Source of the DNA: Candidatus Methanosphaera massiliense
Lineage (GTDB): Archaea > Methanobacteriota > Methanobacteria > Methanobacteriales > Methanobacteriaceae
Reading direction: 5' to 3'
Length of the DNA stretch: 64,000 nt
Assembly (NCBI RefSeq): GCF_028890305.1
Contig: NZ_JARBXM010000001.1
Location: 374,501-438,500, forward strand
This document shows positions 38,496 to 48,680 of this stretch, piece by piece. Numbering within the stretch: position 1 is the stretch's first letter; the number at the start of each line of letters is the position of its first letter. The notes below the pieces were generated by a model. It searched no databases, was not told the DNA's origin, and worked only from the letters and a program-made list of their open reading frames with translations. The translations under genes and the position numbers were made by a program.

Positions 38496-40394
38496 TTGTC
38501 TGAAGATAAATTTGATTATGAAGAATTAGGATTAATGATGGGATTAGAAATACATCAACAATTAGATAGTCAGACAAAACTATTCTGTAGATGTCCAAAC
38601 AGTCTAACTGATAAAGATCCTGAAAGAAAAATATATCGTAGATTAAGACCAACACAAAGTGAACTTGGTGAAATAGACCGAGCAGCATATGAAGAATCAC
38701 AGAGAAACCTTCAATTTGTATATGAAGCATATAATCATCATACCTGTCTAGTAGAAGCTGATGAAGAACCTCCTGCAGAATTAAATCAAGAAGCTGTAGA
38801 TATTTCCATTATACTTGCATCATTAATGCATATGAAAGTAGTTGATGAATTTCATACTATGAGAAAACAGGTAATTGATGGAAGTAATACTAGTGGATTC
38901 CAAAGAACAGGTATACTTGCAACAGATGGTTATGTCACTACAGAATACGGTAATGTTACAATAGAAACATTAGGTTTAGAAGAAGATGCTGCAAGGCGTA
39001 TAGGCGAAGAAGAAGGCAAAATAGTATTTAGACTTGATAGACTCGGAATACCATTAGCAGAAATTACAACATCACCAGATATGCATCATCCATTACAGGT
39101 AAAAGAAGTAGCATACCAATTAGGACAAATCCTCAGAAGTACTAGAGTAAAAAGAGGACTCGGTACAATAAGACAAGATTTAAACATATCCATCAAAGAT
39201 GGTGCAAGAATAGAAGTTAAAGGTGTACAGGACCTTGATTTAATGCCAACAATGGTAGAGAATGAAGTTCAAAGACAAGTAACACTTATAGAAATAAGTA
39301 AAGAACTACAAAAACGTGGAGCAGAAGTAGAAACAGAAATCTATGATGTAACCGAAGACTTCGCAAACACTGAATCTAAAATTGTTAAAGGTATCCTTGA
39401 AAAACCAGACAGTTGTGTACTAGCAATAAGACTACGCCACTTTGACGGACTAATAGGTAAAGAAATCCAACCAGGAAAAAGATTAGGAACAGAATTCTCA
39501 GAACACGGTAAAAAAATGGGAGTAACAGGTTTATTCCACACAGACGAATTACCAGCATACGGTATTACCCAAGAAGAGGTAGACCATCTGAAAGATAAAT
39601 TAGAATTAGGTGATGATGACTCATTCATACTTGTTGCTGGAAAAACAGAAAAAGCAAACAATGCATTACATGAAATAATAAAAAGAGCAAAACAATCTAT
39701 AGAAGGAGTACCTGAGGAAACAAGACGTGCACAGGATGATGGAAATACAGAATATCTAAGACCATTACCTACTGCTAGCAGAATGTATGTGGAAACAGAT
39801 ATTCCTACTGAAATAATTGAACCAGAACGTGTTAAAAAAATTGCATCAGATCTTCCGGAATTACCATATGTCAAACAAGAACGTATACAAAAAGAATATA
39901 ATCTTAGTGAGGATTTAGCCGGACAATTAGTACAACATAATAATGCAGATTTATTCGAAGAAATTAAGAAAGAACTACCAGGAATGGACTCAGTTAAAAT
40001 AGCATCAGATATAGCATATACTATTAAAGATTTAAAACGTGACCACTACGACATTGAAAAATTAACAAAAGATGTTCTTGTAGAAATATTTAAACTTGTG
40101 GATGAGGATATAATATCTGCTGCTGAAACAGAAGTTATCCTTAAAGATGCATGTAACGATATTAAGCCAATTGATTCCGTGAAAAACAACAATCTTGAAA
40201 AATTATCCGATGATGTTATTGAATCAGCTATTAAAGAAATCATCGAAGAAAATAAAGATATGATTGAACAAAGAAAAATGGGTGCTATGGGACCTTTAAT
40301 GGGTAAAGCCATGGCTAAATTCAAAGGTAAAGCAGATGGTCAAACTGTAAGTAATATTGTGAAAAATGAAATATTAAATATTGTCAACAATTAA
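38496..40394 (+). CDS. gatE: Glu-tRNA(Gln) amidotransferase subunit E
   Basis: Kinase/transamidase subunit of GatDE, 632 residues. It begins [20 protein letters not shown], the GatB/E cradle signature, and contains [19 protein letters not shown] (given in part) and [21 protein letters not shown]. An AspRS-type insertion lies near residues 270-400, and a C-terminal YqeY-like tail contains [17 protein letters not shown]. The start is TTG (38496-38498) after TAGGAGTG. It follows gatD by 16 nt. Confidence 0.97.
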   Translation: MSEDKFDYEELGLMMGLEIHQQLDSQTKLFCRCPNSLTDKDPERKIYRRLRPTQSELGEIDRAAYEESQRNLQFVYEAYNHHTCLVEADEEPPAELNQEAVDISIILASLMHMKVVDEFHTMRKQVIDGSNTSGFQRTGILATDGYVTTEYGNVTIETLGLEEDAARRIGEEEGKIVFRLDRLGIPLAEITTSPDMHHPLQVKEVAYQLGQILRSTRVKRGLGTIRQDLNISIKDGARIEVKGVQDLDLMPTMVENEVQRQVTLIEISKELQKRGAEVETEIYDVTEDFANTESKIVKGILEKPDSCVLAIRLRHFDGLIGKEIQPGKRLGTEFSEHGKKMGVTGLFHTDELPAYGITQEEVDHLKDKLELGDDDSFILVAGKTEKANNALHEIIKRAKQSIEGVPEETRRAQDDGNTEYLRPLPTASRMYVETDIPTEIIEPERVKKIASDLPELPYVKQERIQKEYNLSEDLAGQLVQHNNADLFEEIKKELPGMDSVKIASDIAYTIKDLKRDHYDIEKLTKDVLVEIFKLVDEDIISAAETEVILKDACNDIKPIDSVKNNNLEKLSDDVIESAIKEIIEENKDMIEQRKMGAMGPLMGKAMAKFKGKADGQTVSNIVKNEILNIVNN

Positions 40395-40575
40395 TATTTT
40401 AAATTTCTCAAAACTATACCCTCCCATTATTTCTTTATTACTTCTTTTTTCAATGATTTCTAGAATAATATAAATTATAACTACTTTAATAAAAAATAAG
40501 AAAAATAGTATTAATTGAAAATATAAAAAATAGATTTATAGACTTATTCTAATTTAAATTAGGTGGAGTAAAATC

Positions 40576-41478
40576 ATGTATGATATAGTTATTATCGGCG
40601 CAGGTCCTGCAGGACTTACTGCAGGTATTTATGCAGGTCGAGCTGGATTAAATACAATTATATTAGATGCTAGTAGAAGTGGTGGAACTGTCAACACAGC
40701 TCCTCTAATTGAGAATTATCCTGGAATTGATAAAATTCCTGGAGAAAAATTAATGAAATCAATGACAGAGCAAACATCACAGTATACTGAGATTAAAGAA
40801 CGTACAAAAGTTAAGAGTATTGAAAAATTAGATGATGGATCTTTTAACCTTAATACAAGAAATGAAACATATAACTCTCATTATGTTATTATTGGTACAG
40901 GAACTAATCCTGTAACATTACCTGCTGAGGGTGTTGAAGAATTCACAGGCAGAGGTGTTTCTTACTGTGCCGTTTGTGATGGTACATTCTTTGTTGGTCA
41001 GGATGTTCTTGTTATTGGTGGTGGAAATTCAGCTGCTACTGAGGCATTGTATCTAAACCGTATTGGTGTAAAGTGCAGTATGGTTCATAGACGTGATAAG
41101 TTACGATGCGATGCTAAATTACAGGAAGACATTAATAATGCTGGTATTAACATTTACTGGAATTCTGAATTAAAAGCTGTGAAAGGAAAGGGAAGGGTTG
41201 AAGAAGCTATCATTTATAACAAAGTTGACGATGCGGAAATTAGTGTTAAAGTAAATGGTATCTTTATTGCTATAGGCTACCATCCAAATAATGAACTTGC
41301 CCTTGGATTAGATATATTATGTGATGATTCAGGATACATAATAACTGATGAAAACATGAAAACTAGTGTTGATGGTGTTTATGCAGCAGGAGATTTAACT
41401 GGTGGAGTAAAACAAATAGTTGTATCTGCAGCCCAGGGAGCAAAAGCAGCAACCAGAATACAAGAATTACTATTATAA
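40576..41478 (+). CDS. trxB: Thioredoxin reductase
   Basis: 300-residue flavoprotein disulfide reductase. FAD site GAGPAG (8-13), redox-active CAVC (131-134), NAD(P)-type site GGGNSA (148-153), and the C-terminal FAD motif GVYAAGDLTGG. The second nucleotide site is followed by HRRDKLRCD, with HRR as in NADPH enzymes, although methanogen TrxRs may use F420 or other donors. GGTGGAG precedes the ATG. A small hypothetical gene follows 10 nt downstream. Confidence 0.94.
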   Translation: MYDIVIIGAGPAGLTAGIYAGRAGLNTIILDASRSGGTVNTAPLIENYPGIDKIPGEKLMKSMTEQTSQYTEIKERTKVKSIEKLDDGSFNLNTRNETYNSHYVIIGTGTNPVTLPAEGVEEFTGRGVSYCAVCDGTFFVGQDVLVIGGGNSAATEALYLNRIGVKCSMVHRRDKLRCDAKLQEDINNAGINIYWNSELKAVKGKGRVEEAIIYNKVDDAEISVKVNGIFIAIGYHPNNELALGLDILCDDSGYIITDENMKTSVDGVYAAGDLTGGVKQIVVSAAQGAKAATRIQELLL

Positions 41479-41488
41479 ATGTGAAATT

Positions 41489-41704
41489 ATGACATTAACC
41501 TCAGAATTATATAAACAAGTGAAGGATGATTTAAAAAAAGACTTCCCAGATATAAAAGATATTAAAAAAGAAGATGATACTGTTATCATCACAGGCAATG
41601 ATGATATATTATGGGACATATTTGAAATATTATTCAACGGCGTTGAAAATATAGAATTCAATGCAGAGAAAGACAAAGAGCACTATCTTACAATAAAATT
41701 TTAA
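41489..41704 (+). CDS. Small acidic protein of unknown function
   Basis: 71 residues from the ATG at 41489; a longer frame extending back into trxB is not credible because a GTGAAAT site lies just before this ATG. The sequence is acidic (DIKDIKKEDDTVIITGNDDILWDI) with a predicted beta-alpha pattern. No family is recognised. It lies between trxB (10 nt upstream) and an AAA ATPase gene (28 nt downstream), all on the same strand, so the three are probably co-transcribed. Confidence 0.65.
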   Translation: MTLTSELYKQVKDDLKKDFPDIKDIKKEDDTVIITGNDDILWDIFEILFNGVENIEFNAEKDKEHYLTIKF

Positions 41705-41732
41705 GAATATACAACGTAGGAGGTAAATTATT

Positions 41733-42842
41733 TTGGAAAACAGGATGAATAATTATTCAACAGAACAAGTAAGACGAGAGATTAATAAATACAGAACTGA
41801 AGCAAAGATAATTGTCTTAAAAGCCGTTGGTTATCCAATAGAAAGTAATTACATAGAATCTCCAGAAATAGAAGTTACCAATAAAGAACTTTTCGAGATA
41901 TATGCAAAAGATCAGTGGGATGGATATAAAGTATCTAAGGATAAATATCTTTTTGACCAGAAGCTACTGCCTGATTATGCATTTCAAGTTGTTGAAGTTA
42001 GACCAGATAACTCTTATATCACAAATAACACTTCCATACTAGTATTACCCTCAGAAAATAAAATTAAAACAATTAATTCAAAACAACAATATAAAATTGA
42101 GGATGTTATAGGTCAAGAAAAAGCAAAGAATAAAACAAAGATAATAACAAAATACCTGGAAGACCCTGATAAATTTAAAAATTGGGCTCCTAAGAATATT
42201 TTATTCTATGGAATGCCTGGTACAGGTAAAACCATGCTTGCACAGGCATTAGCTAATGAATTAAATGTACCTATTAAAATGATTAAGGCAACTAGTCTTA
42301 TTGGTGAGCATGTTGGTGATGGTGCTAAACAGATTCACGAGTTATATCATTATGCCAGACATAATAAACCGTTTGTAATATTCATTGATGAGATTGATGC
42401 TATAGCTCTTGAAAGAAAGTATCAATCACTCCGTGGAGATGTAACAGAAATTGTTAATGCATTACTAACCGAATTAGATGGTATTGAGGATAATGATAGT
42501 ATCATAACAATATGTGCCACTAATAATCCTGAGATATTAGATTATGCTATTAGAAGTAGATTTGAGGAAGAGATTGAATTCACATTACCTGATGAAGATG
42601 AACGCAGATTAATCATTGAAAATAATATTAAAACTATGCCACTTAAATGCGTCTTTGATATGGATATTGCAGTTTCTAAGACCAAAAATTTATCAGGCAG
42701 GGATATCAAGGAAAAAGTTCTTAAAACAGCATTACATAAAGCAATATCTGATTCACATGATATTATAACAGATGATGACTTGAATTATGCTATTCACGAA
42801 ACTAAAAAAGAAGTAACTGTTCCAGACACTATGTTTGTCTGA
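41733..42842 (+). CDS. AAA-family ATPase
   Basis: 369 residues. An N-terminal part of about 120 residues shows no recognised domain. Then a single AAA module: Walker A GMPGTGKT (160-167), Walker B FVIFIDE (214-220), sensor-1 Asn (ATNN, near 264) and the arginine-finger region AIRSRFEEE (near 273). The core resembles PAN and Cdc48 modules, but the protein is too short for either. The start is TTG (41733) with GGAGG 9 nt upstream. It is likely a hexameric unfoldase or remodelling factor; the substrate is unknown. Confidence 0.85.
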   Translation: MENRMNNYSTEQVRREINKYRTEAKIIVLKAVGYPIESNYIESPEIEVTNKELFEIYAKDQWDGYKVSKDKYLFDQKLLPDYAFQVVEVRPDNSYITNNTSILVLPSENKIKTINSKQQYKIEDVIGQEKAKNKTKIITKYLEDPDKFKNWAPKNILFYGMPGTGKTMLAQALANELNVPIKMIKATSLIGEHVGDGAKQIHELYHYARHNKPFVIFIDEIDAIALERKYQSLRGDVTEIVNALLTELDGIEDNDSIITICATNNPEILDYAIRSRFEEEIEFTLPDEDERRLIIENNIKTMPLKCVFDMDIAVSKTKNLSGRDIKEKVLKTALHKAISDSHDIITDDDLNYAIHETKKEVTVPDTMFV

Positions 42843-42909
42843 TACTTCTTTTATTCTCTATTTTTATCTTTTTTTTAATGTTTTACTCCTTATTACATCA
42901 TTTTATTAT

Positions 42910-42964
42910 AGTATAATAAGTTATAAGTTTATAAGTTATTATGTTTAAGTTATAAGTTATACTA
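42910..42964. repeat. AT repeat block B (ATAAGTTATAAGTT units)
   Basis: Three near-copies of TTATAAGTT fill the gap between the AAA ATPase gene and hjc, related to blocks A (36.95 kb) and C (43.53 kb). Confidence 0.5.
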
Positions 42965-43057
42965 TATAAATGAGATAAATAGGTAGTAATAAAAAAAGTA
43001 ATTAAACATATCCCACGATATATTATAATAGAAAGAATTTTTAGGAAATATAATAAA

Positions 43058-43468
43058 ATGAGTAAAACCGGATCAGTAGAAGAAAGAGATCTTGTGAATA
43101 AATTATGGAATTCTGGATTTGCAGCAATGCGTGCACCAGCTAGTGGTGGTGCTACCAAAAGACCACTTCCAGATGTACTAGCAGGTAACGGTAAACTATA
43201 CCTAGCAATAGAAGTTAAGTCCACACGTCAAGATCATATTTACATAGATAATGAAAAGATTACTAATCTAAAAAAGTTCTCTGAAATTTTTGGTGCTACC
43301 CCTTATATTGGAGCTAAATTTATTAGGAAACCTTGGAGATTTATTAAACTAGAGGACTTACATGTTACACGTAGTAATAATTATCGTGTTAACACCGACC
43401 TTGCATTTAGTAAAGGTTTGGACTTCGAAGAAATTATTGGTGAAAGTACTCAAACCAAGTTAATCTAA
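43058..43468 (+). CDS. hjc: Holliday junction resolvase Hjc
   Basis: 136-residue archaeal junction endonuclease. The catalytic set matches the family: Glu9 (SVEERDL), Asp39 (PDVLAGNGK), Glu52 and Lys54 (AIEVKS). Compared with Pyrococcus Hjc, as I recall it, the positions after Glu9 are shifted by six residues, caused by a short insertion GATKRP near residues 31-36. It resolves four-way junctions in recombination and fork restart. It stands alone between two repeat blocks. Confidence 0.94.
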   Translation: MSKTGSVEERDLVNKLWNSGFAAMRAPASGGATKRPLPDVLAGNGKLYLAIEVKSTRQDHIYIDNEKITNLKKFSEIFGATPYIGAKFIRKPWRFIKLEDLHVTRSNNYRVNTDLAFSKGLDFEEIIGESTQTKLI

Positions 43469-43526
43469 TTATCTTTTTACTAACCTCTTTTTTAAAAATT
43501 CATTTATTTTAATAAATATTAAAATA

Positions 43527-43594
43527 AACTTATAAGTTATAAGTTATTTAGTAATAAGATATAATTACATAAGTTAGATATTATAAGTATAATT
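43527..43594. repeat. AT repeat block C (ATAAGTTATAAGTT units)
   Basis: CTTATAAGTTATAAGTTAT is followed by TAGTAATAAGATAT and further TATAAGT pieces in the gap between the convergent ends of hjc and pyrK. It shares units with blocks A and B. Confidence 0.5.
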
Positions 43595-43618
43595 TAGAAA
43601 AAAAAAGAAAAAAGAAGA

Positions 43619-44431
43619 TTAGTACTTAACAATGCTTCCAGAGGCATCACGACGATATTTACCAAATTCTGTTAACTGACTTAACAGATTCTTATCAAAG
43701 ACTGGGCCCTCAACACAAACTCGGACACCCCCATCATCCATACAACATTGACCACAAATTCCAAGACCACATTTCATGTAACGATCTAATGATAATTGAC
43801 AATCAACATCATACTTCTTACTTAATTCATATAATTTATAGGACATGATCTCAGGACCACAACCTACTATGATATCATAATCACCATCTTTTAATAAGTT
43901 TTCAGCAAGTTCTGTACTAAAACCTTTAAATCCTTTGGTTCCATCATCAGTACACTCATAAACTTTAACATCAATATCTTTAAATCTGTCAACAAATACA
44001 AGTTCATCCTTAGTACTTGCCGCAGATACTAATTCCACATTATCATAGAAGGATAATAATGGTGCTAGGGAAGCTATACCTGAACCTCCACCTACTGCTA
44101 AGATCTTATTATAATGATGTAAATCAAATCCATGACCATAAGGACCACGAATACCAATCATGTCACCAACATCAATATTATCATACATATTATTGGTAAA
44201 TGGTCCTGCTTTACGTACTGTTATTCCCATCAAATTATTTTCACGGTCAATGATTGATATAGTCATAGGTTTTTCTGTATCTAAATCCCATACCATTACA
44301 AATTGTCCTGGATGAATATCATCTGTTATATCCCATGGGAAAACAAATGTTTTTACAGTTGGTGTTTCAATAATTGTTTCTTTTATCTTCACAACTTTTG
44401 GAACTTCGTCATCATAAACATTACTTATCAT
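43619..44431 (-). CDS. pyrK: Dihydroorotate dehydrogenase electron transfer subunit
   Basis: FAD and [2Fe-2S] subunit that passes electrons from PyrD to an acceptor. 270 residues: the FAD domain contains DLDTEKPMTISI, the nucleotide part has ILAVGGGSGIASL, and the C-terminal cluster motif is CGLGICGQCCMDDGG with a fourth Cys in RVCVEGP. It is encoded directly after pyrD (20 nt), so both are translated from one mRNA for pyrimidine synthesis. Confidence 0.94.
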   Translation of the reverse strand: MISNVYDDEVPKVVKIKETIIETPTVKTFVFPWDITDDIHPGQFVMVWDLDTEKPMTISIIDRENNLMGITVRKAGPFTNNMYDNIDVGDMIGIRGPYGHGFDLHHYNKILAVGGGSGIASLAPLLSFYDNVELVSAASTKDELVFVDRFKDIDVKVYECTDDGTKGFKGFSTELAENLLKDGDYDIIVGCGPEIMSYKLYELSKKYDVDCQLSLDRYMKCGLGICGQCCMDDGGVRVCVEGPVFDKNLLSQLTEFGKYRRDASGSIVKY

Positions 44432-44451
44432 ATTAATTCCAACTCTCCTTA

Positions 44452-45369
44452 TTATAATCTGTGAGATAAACCTACAATCTCACTTACATTTTTATAACCA
44501 TTTTCTTCTAGGAATTTTGCAAGGTCATCACTTATTGTTTTGAATATAGATGGCCCTTCATACATTATGGATGTTCCTATCTGAAGTAAACTTGCACCAG
44601 CATATAAAAATTCAAGAGCATCTTTGTAATTTCTTATTCCACCTACACCAAATAATGGGATATCCACAGTTTTATATGTTTGATATACGCATTTTAATGC
44701 TATTGGTTTAATCATTGGCCCAGCTATTCCACCAAGTATATGATTTAATATTGGTTTTCCTGTTTTGTAATCTATTCTTAATCCTGGTCCTACACTGTTG
44801 ATTAATGTTAGTGCATCTGCACCTGCATCCTCTGCTGATTTTGCAATTTTTGTTATATCAGTTACGTTCGGCGTTAATTTGACAACAATAGGCACATCTT
44901 TTATCTCATTTTTCACTGCACTTACAATGTCATAGGTTAAGTCTGGGTCTTCACCAATATTTGAACCAAATCCACACTTTGCATGTGGACAGGAAACATT
45001 TAATTCAAATGCATCCACATATTCTTTTGTTCTATTAGCTACATCACAAAAGACTTCCTCAGTATCTCCGTATATTGATGCTATTACTGGTGTTTTATCA
45101 CGGATTTCATTTAAATCTTTTAATTCTTCTTTTTTAGCTTCCACCCCTGGACTGGCTAGTCCAACAGAGTTTATTACTCCACCTTCAATTTTAACAATTG
45201 TAGGATTATCATAACCATTATTAGGTTCTATACTGAATGATTTTGTTACTATTCCTCCTGCACCAGCTCTTGCCACCATTTTCATTGAACTTGAAGTGGT
45301 TCCTAGTATTCCTGCTGCTAAAAATAGAGGATTAGATAGTTTCATTCCAAGAATTTCTGTTTCTAACAT
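44452..45369 (-). CDS. pyrD: Dihydroorotate dehydrogenase B catalytic subunit
   Basis: FMN enzyme oxidising dihydroorotate to orotate. 305 residues with ELNVSCPHAKCGFGSNIG (catalytic Cys in NVSCPH), VVKLTPNVTDI, and the FMN phosphate motifs GVGGIRNYKDALEFLYAGA (given in part). Class 1B, consistent with the neighbouring pyrK. First gene of the pyrDK operon on the minus strand. Confidence 0.95.
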   Translation of the reverse strand: MLETEILGMKLSNPLFLAAGILGTTSSSMKMVARAGAGGIVTKSFSIEPNNGYDNPTIVKIEGGVINSVGLASPGVEAKKEELKDLNEIRDKTPVIASIYGDTEEVFCDVANRTKEYVDAFELNVSCPHAKCGFGSNIGEDPDLTYDIVSAVKNEIKDVPIVVKLTPNVTDITKIAKSAEDAGADALTLINSVGPGLRIDYKTGKPILNHILGGIAGPMIKPIALKCVYQTYKTVDIPLFGVGGIRNYKDALEFLYAGASLLQIGTSIMYEGPSIFKTISDDLAKFLEENGYKNVSEIVGLSHRL

Positions 45370-45540
45370 TTTATTTATCCTTTTTATTTTATAATCAGTA
45401 CCATAGAAAATTTATCTATTTTTTGTTCCTTAACTTTATTTTTGTATTTACATGTTTATAAATAAAATAAGGTATATTCTCATCCTTATAGTATAAAAGC
45501 CATGAAAATTAATAAACATAGAAATTTAAATGTAATATAC

Positions 45541-46776
45541 ATGAAATGCTATATTACTACAACAAGTTTTGGATTTATAGCTACTAACCCGGATAACAAG
45601 ATTATTGATTATCAACTATTTGGTAATAAACAGGTTGAAAAACTACAGGAAATAGAGAAAAAACAGTTATTAACAGAAGAAGTAGCTTTGATACAAAATA
45701 TTTCGGAATCATATGATGAAATTATTATAGAAACAAATAATAGTTTACAAGCATACTCTAAATTAGAAGAGTTTGATAAGATAAATGTCGAGAAAACTAC
45801 TATTAATGGTAGATTTATTCGGGAGAATCTAGACAAGATATTACAGGATATTTCTGAATTATCAGAAGTAGATATTAGGAGTAAATTAAATAATACCTAC
45901 AATGAAATTGCTAAAGTTAAAATCAGAGAGTCTATTAAAACTAATGATGTGATGATTGTAGAGACTATAAATTCACTTGAAGAAATTGAAGATACAACAG
46001 GAAAATTAATTGAACGATTAAGAGAATGGTGTACACCTTATGTACCTGAATTAGATAAGCTTCATAATCATGAATTGTATTCTAATCTTATAGCTAATGA
46101 AACTACTCGTGAAAATATTAAAAAAAGTCCTCTTTTAGAAAATACTCATATTACATTATCCGATAATTATGATATTGATATAACAGAGGAAGACCTTGCA
46201 ATTATTCAGAATTTTGCTAAGTCTATTTATGAATTATATCAGACAAGAAAGAATCTTGAAGAGTATATTCAAAATAAAATAGAGGAAGTTGCTCCTAATC
46301 TTCTTGATGTTGCTGGAGCTAATCTTAGCGCAAAATTAATTGCACACATGGGAGGATTAGAGGAGCTTGCTAAACTTCCATCTAGTACAATACAGATTAT
46401 TGGTGCGGAGAAAGCAACATTCAGACATTTAAAGACGGGTGAAAATCCACCAAAACATGGACTTATATATCAACATCCACTTATCCGTGGATCTAATTGG
46501 TGGATTCGCGGAAAACTTGCTAGAGCTGTTGCAGGTAAAATTACAATTGCTGCAAGAAAGGATGCATTTGGTGGCGACTATGACCCTGATCTTAAAGTTC
46601 AACTAGACGAAAAAGTCGAAAAAATTAAAAAAGATAATCCGTTCCCTCAGCGTAAAAATAAGAAAAAGGATAAGAAAAATAAAAAGAATAAAAAGGATAA
46701 AAAGAAAGGCAAAAAACATAGAAAACAAGGAAAACGTAATAAGAGAAAACTTCGTAAAGGAGAATATGATTACTAG
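45541..46776 (+). CDS. Nop5/Nop56-type C/D-box RNP protein
   Basis: Scaffold of the archaeal box C/D RNP that positions fibrillarin for 2'-O-methylation of rRNA and tRNA. About 411 residues from the ATG at 45541 (MKCYITTTSFGFIATN), which matches the family start; an ATG 13 codons upstream is possible. The Nop domain shows PNLLDVAGANLSAKLIAHMG and QIIGAEKATFRHLKTGENPPKHG (given in part). The last 40 residues are a Lys-rich RNA-binding tail. It lies 12 nt before the fibrillarin gene. Confidence 0.95.
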   Translation: MKCYITTTSFGFIATNPDNKIIDYQLFGNKQVEKLQEIEKKQLLTEEVALIQNISESYDEIIIETNNSLQAYSKLEEFDKINVEKTTINGRFIRENLDKILQDISELSEVDIRSKLNNTYNEIAKVKIRESIKTNDVMIVETINSLEEIEDTTGKLIERLREWCTPYVPELDKLHNHELYSNLIANETTRENIKKSPLLENTHITLSDNYDIDITEEDLAIIQNFAKSIYELYQTRKNLEEYIQNKIEEVAPNLLDVAGANLSAKLIAHMGGLEELAKLPSSTIQIIGAEKATFRHLKTGENPPKHGLIYQHPLIRGSNWWIRGKLARAVAGKITIAARKDAFGGDYDPDLKVQLDEKVEKIKKDNPFPQRKNKKKDKKNKKNKKDKKKGKKHRKQGKRNKRKLRKGEYDY

Positions 46777-46788
46777 GGAGTTGTTATT

Positions 46789-47454
46789 ATGCAGATAATT
46801 AAAATAGGTGAAAATGTATACCAATTAGATAACCAGATTGCTACTGTTAACTTAACTCCAGGTAGACAAGTATACCAAGAGAAACTAATACCCTATGAAG
46901 ATAAAGAGTTTAGATTATGGAATCCACGTAGATCAAAATTAGCTGCAGCAATCATTAATGGTCTTACAATATTCCCATTTAAAAAGAACTCAAATGTATT
47001 ATATCTTGGTGCCTCAGCAGGTACAACTCCTTCACATATATCAGATATATGTACTGATGGAAAAATATATTCTGTTGAATTTGCTCCTACTATGATGAGA
47101 GAATTTTTAGATGTTTCACAGCGTAGAGAAAATTTAATACCATTACTCGAGGATGCAACTCATCCTCTACATTATCAGCATCTTGTTGAATCAGTTGATA
47201 TTATATATAGTGATGTTGCACAGGCTCAGCAAACAAAATTATTTATCGATAATTTCAAACTATTTGCAAAAGAGAATACAATTGGTATTATTATGATTAA
47301 AGCTCGAAGTATTGATGTAACAATGAATCCAAATGATGTATTCAAACAAGAAAAACGACATTTAGAAGAAAGCGGTCTTAAAATATTAGAAGAAATAAAA
47401 CTTGACCCATATGAAAAAGATCATATAGCATTTATTTGTGAAAAATCATTTTAA
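46789..47454 (+). CDS. flpA: Fibrillarin-like rRNA/tRNA 2'-O-methyltransferase
   Basis: Catalytic SAM-dependent methyltransferase of the C/D RNP. 221 residues; family signature RLWNPRRSKLAAAI near residues 43-56, SAM motif VLYLGASAGTTPSHISDI, VDIIYSDVAQ and the catalytic Lys in IMIKARSID. GGAGTTG precedes the ATG. It is encoded with its partner Nop5. Confidence 0.96.
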   Translation: MQIIKIGENVYQLDNQIATVNLTPGRQVYQEKLIPYEDKEFRLWNPRRSKLAAAIINGLTIFPFKKNSNVLYLGASAGTTPSHISDICTDGKIYSVEFAPTMMREFLDVSQRRENLIPLLEDATHPLHYQHLVESVDIIYSDVAQAQQTKLFIDNFKLFAKENTIGIIMIKARSIDVTMNPNDVFKQEKRHLEESGLKILEEIKLDPYEKDHIAFICEKSF

Positions 47455-47485
47455 AAAAAAGTAGAACAGTGAAATTGATAAATGT

Positions 47486-48640
47486 TTATAATGAATAATA
47501 AACTTTATCAATAATTTTTTTAGCAAGATTCTTCTTAGAATCTAACCCTATTTTTTCATAACCCTCATGATCAATAAGATATATCTCATTATCATTAGAT
47601 CCAGGTCCACCACCTTCAACTAGAATATCATTAGCTACCATTATATCAGTATGATATTTCTCCATTCTATCAGTGGCTTTCTTAATTAATTCTTCTTCAG
47701 ATACACCAGCCTCAGCTTTAAAACCAACAACAAATGTGGATGGACTTATTTCCTTTATTTGTTTTAAGATTTTTGGTAATTTAGTAAATTTAACTGTTAT
47801 ATCTTCATCTGAAGGATATTTCCCCTCATAAACCTTATCAATTTCAAAGTCAGAGATAGCTGCTGCAGACACATAGATATCTGATTCTGTTATTTCATCT
47901 TCTATAACTCTCATCATCTCGTTAGTTGATTCTATGTTAATTCTTCTGAATACTTTTGGTATATGTACATGAGTTGAACCACATACAAGTGTCACATCAG
48001 CTCCTTGTCTATATGCTTCTTTAGCTATTTCAACACCCATCTTTCCAGAACTTCTATTAGTTATACCTCTCATGGCATCCATAGCTTCAAATGTTCCTCC
48101 AGTACCTACAAGCACTTTCATACCATTTAATTTATGGTCAGATAACATTCGTTCCACTGCTATTACTATATCATGTCTACTAGGAAATTTAGCTTTTCTT
48201 TCCTCACTATTAGGTTCCATGAAACGAACTTCTGGATGTTCCTGTTTTATCTTATTAATATTATCCTCAATTGCATCATACATTGAAATATGCATTGATG
48301 GAACAAATAATATAGGAGTTTTATATCCGCTAGCTGTTAATAATAAAGTTGTAACAGAAGTATCTGCTATTTTATATGCAAATTTACTGATAGTGTTAGC
48401 TGTTGCCGGTGCTACTAATATTAAATCAGCCTGTGCATTCTTAACATGCTCTACTTTACCAGTGATTTTCGTAACTACAGGATGACCTGTTGCAAATTCC
48501 ATTGATAAGGGTGTAATTATATTTGCTGCATCCTCAGTCATGAAACATTCCACATCAAAACCATGCCTTTGTAGTTCATGAACTAACTTTAAATCTTCTA
48601 CTGCAGCAATACTTCCCGTAACACAGAGAATTATTTTCAT
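47486..48640 (-). CDS. coaBC: Bifunctional phosphopantothenoylcysteine decarboxylase/synthetase
   Basis: Two coenzyme A steps in one protein of 384 residues. The N-terminal CoaC flavoprotein (1-175) starts ILCVTGSIAAVEDLKL and has ADLILVAPATANTISKFA. The C-terminal CoaB half (from about 185) shows VLVGTGGTFEAMDAMRGITN and NRSSGKMGVEIA, the CTP-dependent ligase signature, then VSAAAISDF. GGAGGAG precedes the ATG. It converges with the fibrillarin gene. Confidence 0.96.
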   Translation of the reverse strand: MKIILCVTGSIAAVEDLKLVHELQRHGFDVECFMTEDAANIITPLSMEFATGHPVVTKITGKVEHVKNAQADLILVAPATANTISKFAYKIADTSVTTLLLTASGYKTPILFVPSMHISMYDAIEDNINKIKQEHPEVRFMEPNSEERKAKFPSRHDIVIAVERMLSDHKLNGMKVLVGTGGTFEAMDAMRGITNRSSGKMGVEIAKEAYRQGADVTLVCGSTHVHIPKVFRRINIESTNEMMRVIEDEITESDIYVSAAAISDFEIDKVYEGKYPSDEDITVKFTKLPKILKQIKEISPSTFVVGFKAEAGVSEEELIKKATDRMEKYHTDIMVANDILVEGGGPGSNDNEIYLIDHEGYEKIGLDSKKNLAKKIIDKVYYSL

Positions 48641-48680
48641 TATTATACTCCTCCTCTCAATTAAAAAAAAAGACTTATCC

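Noticed and set aside
36900-43600. CRISPR array suggested by the recurring AT repeats
   Set aside because: Units are short, irregular and without constant-length spacers, and no cas genes are nearby.
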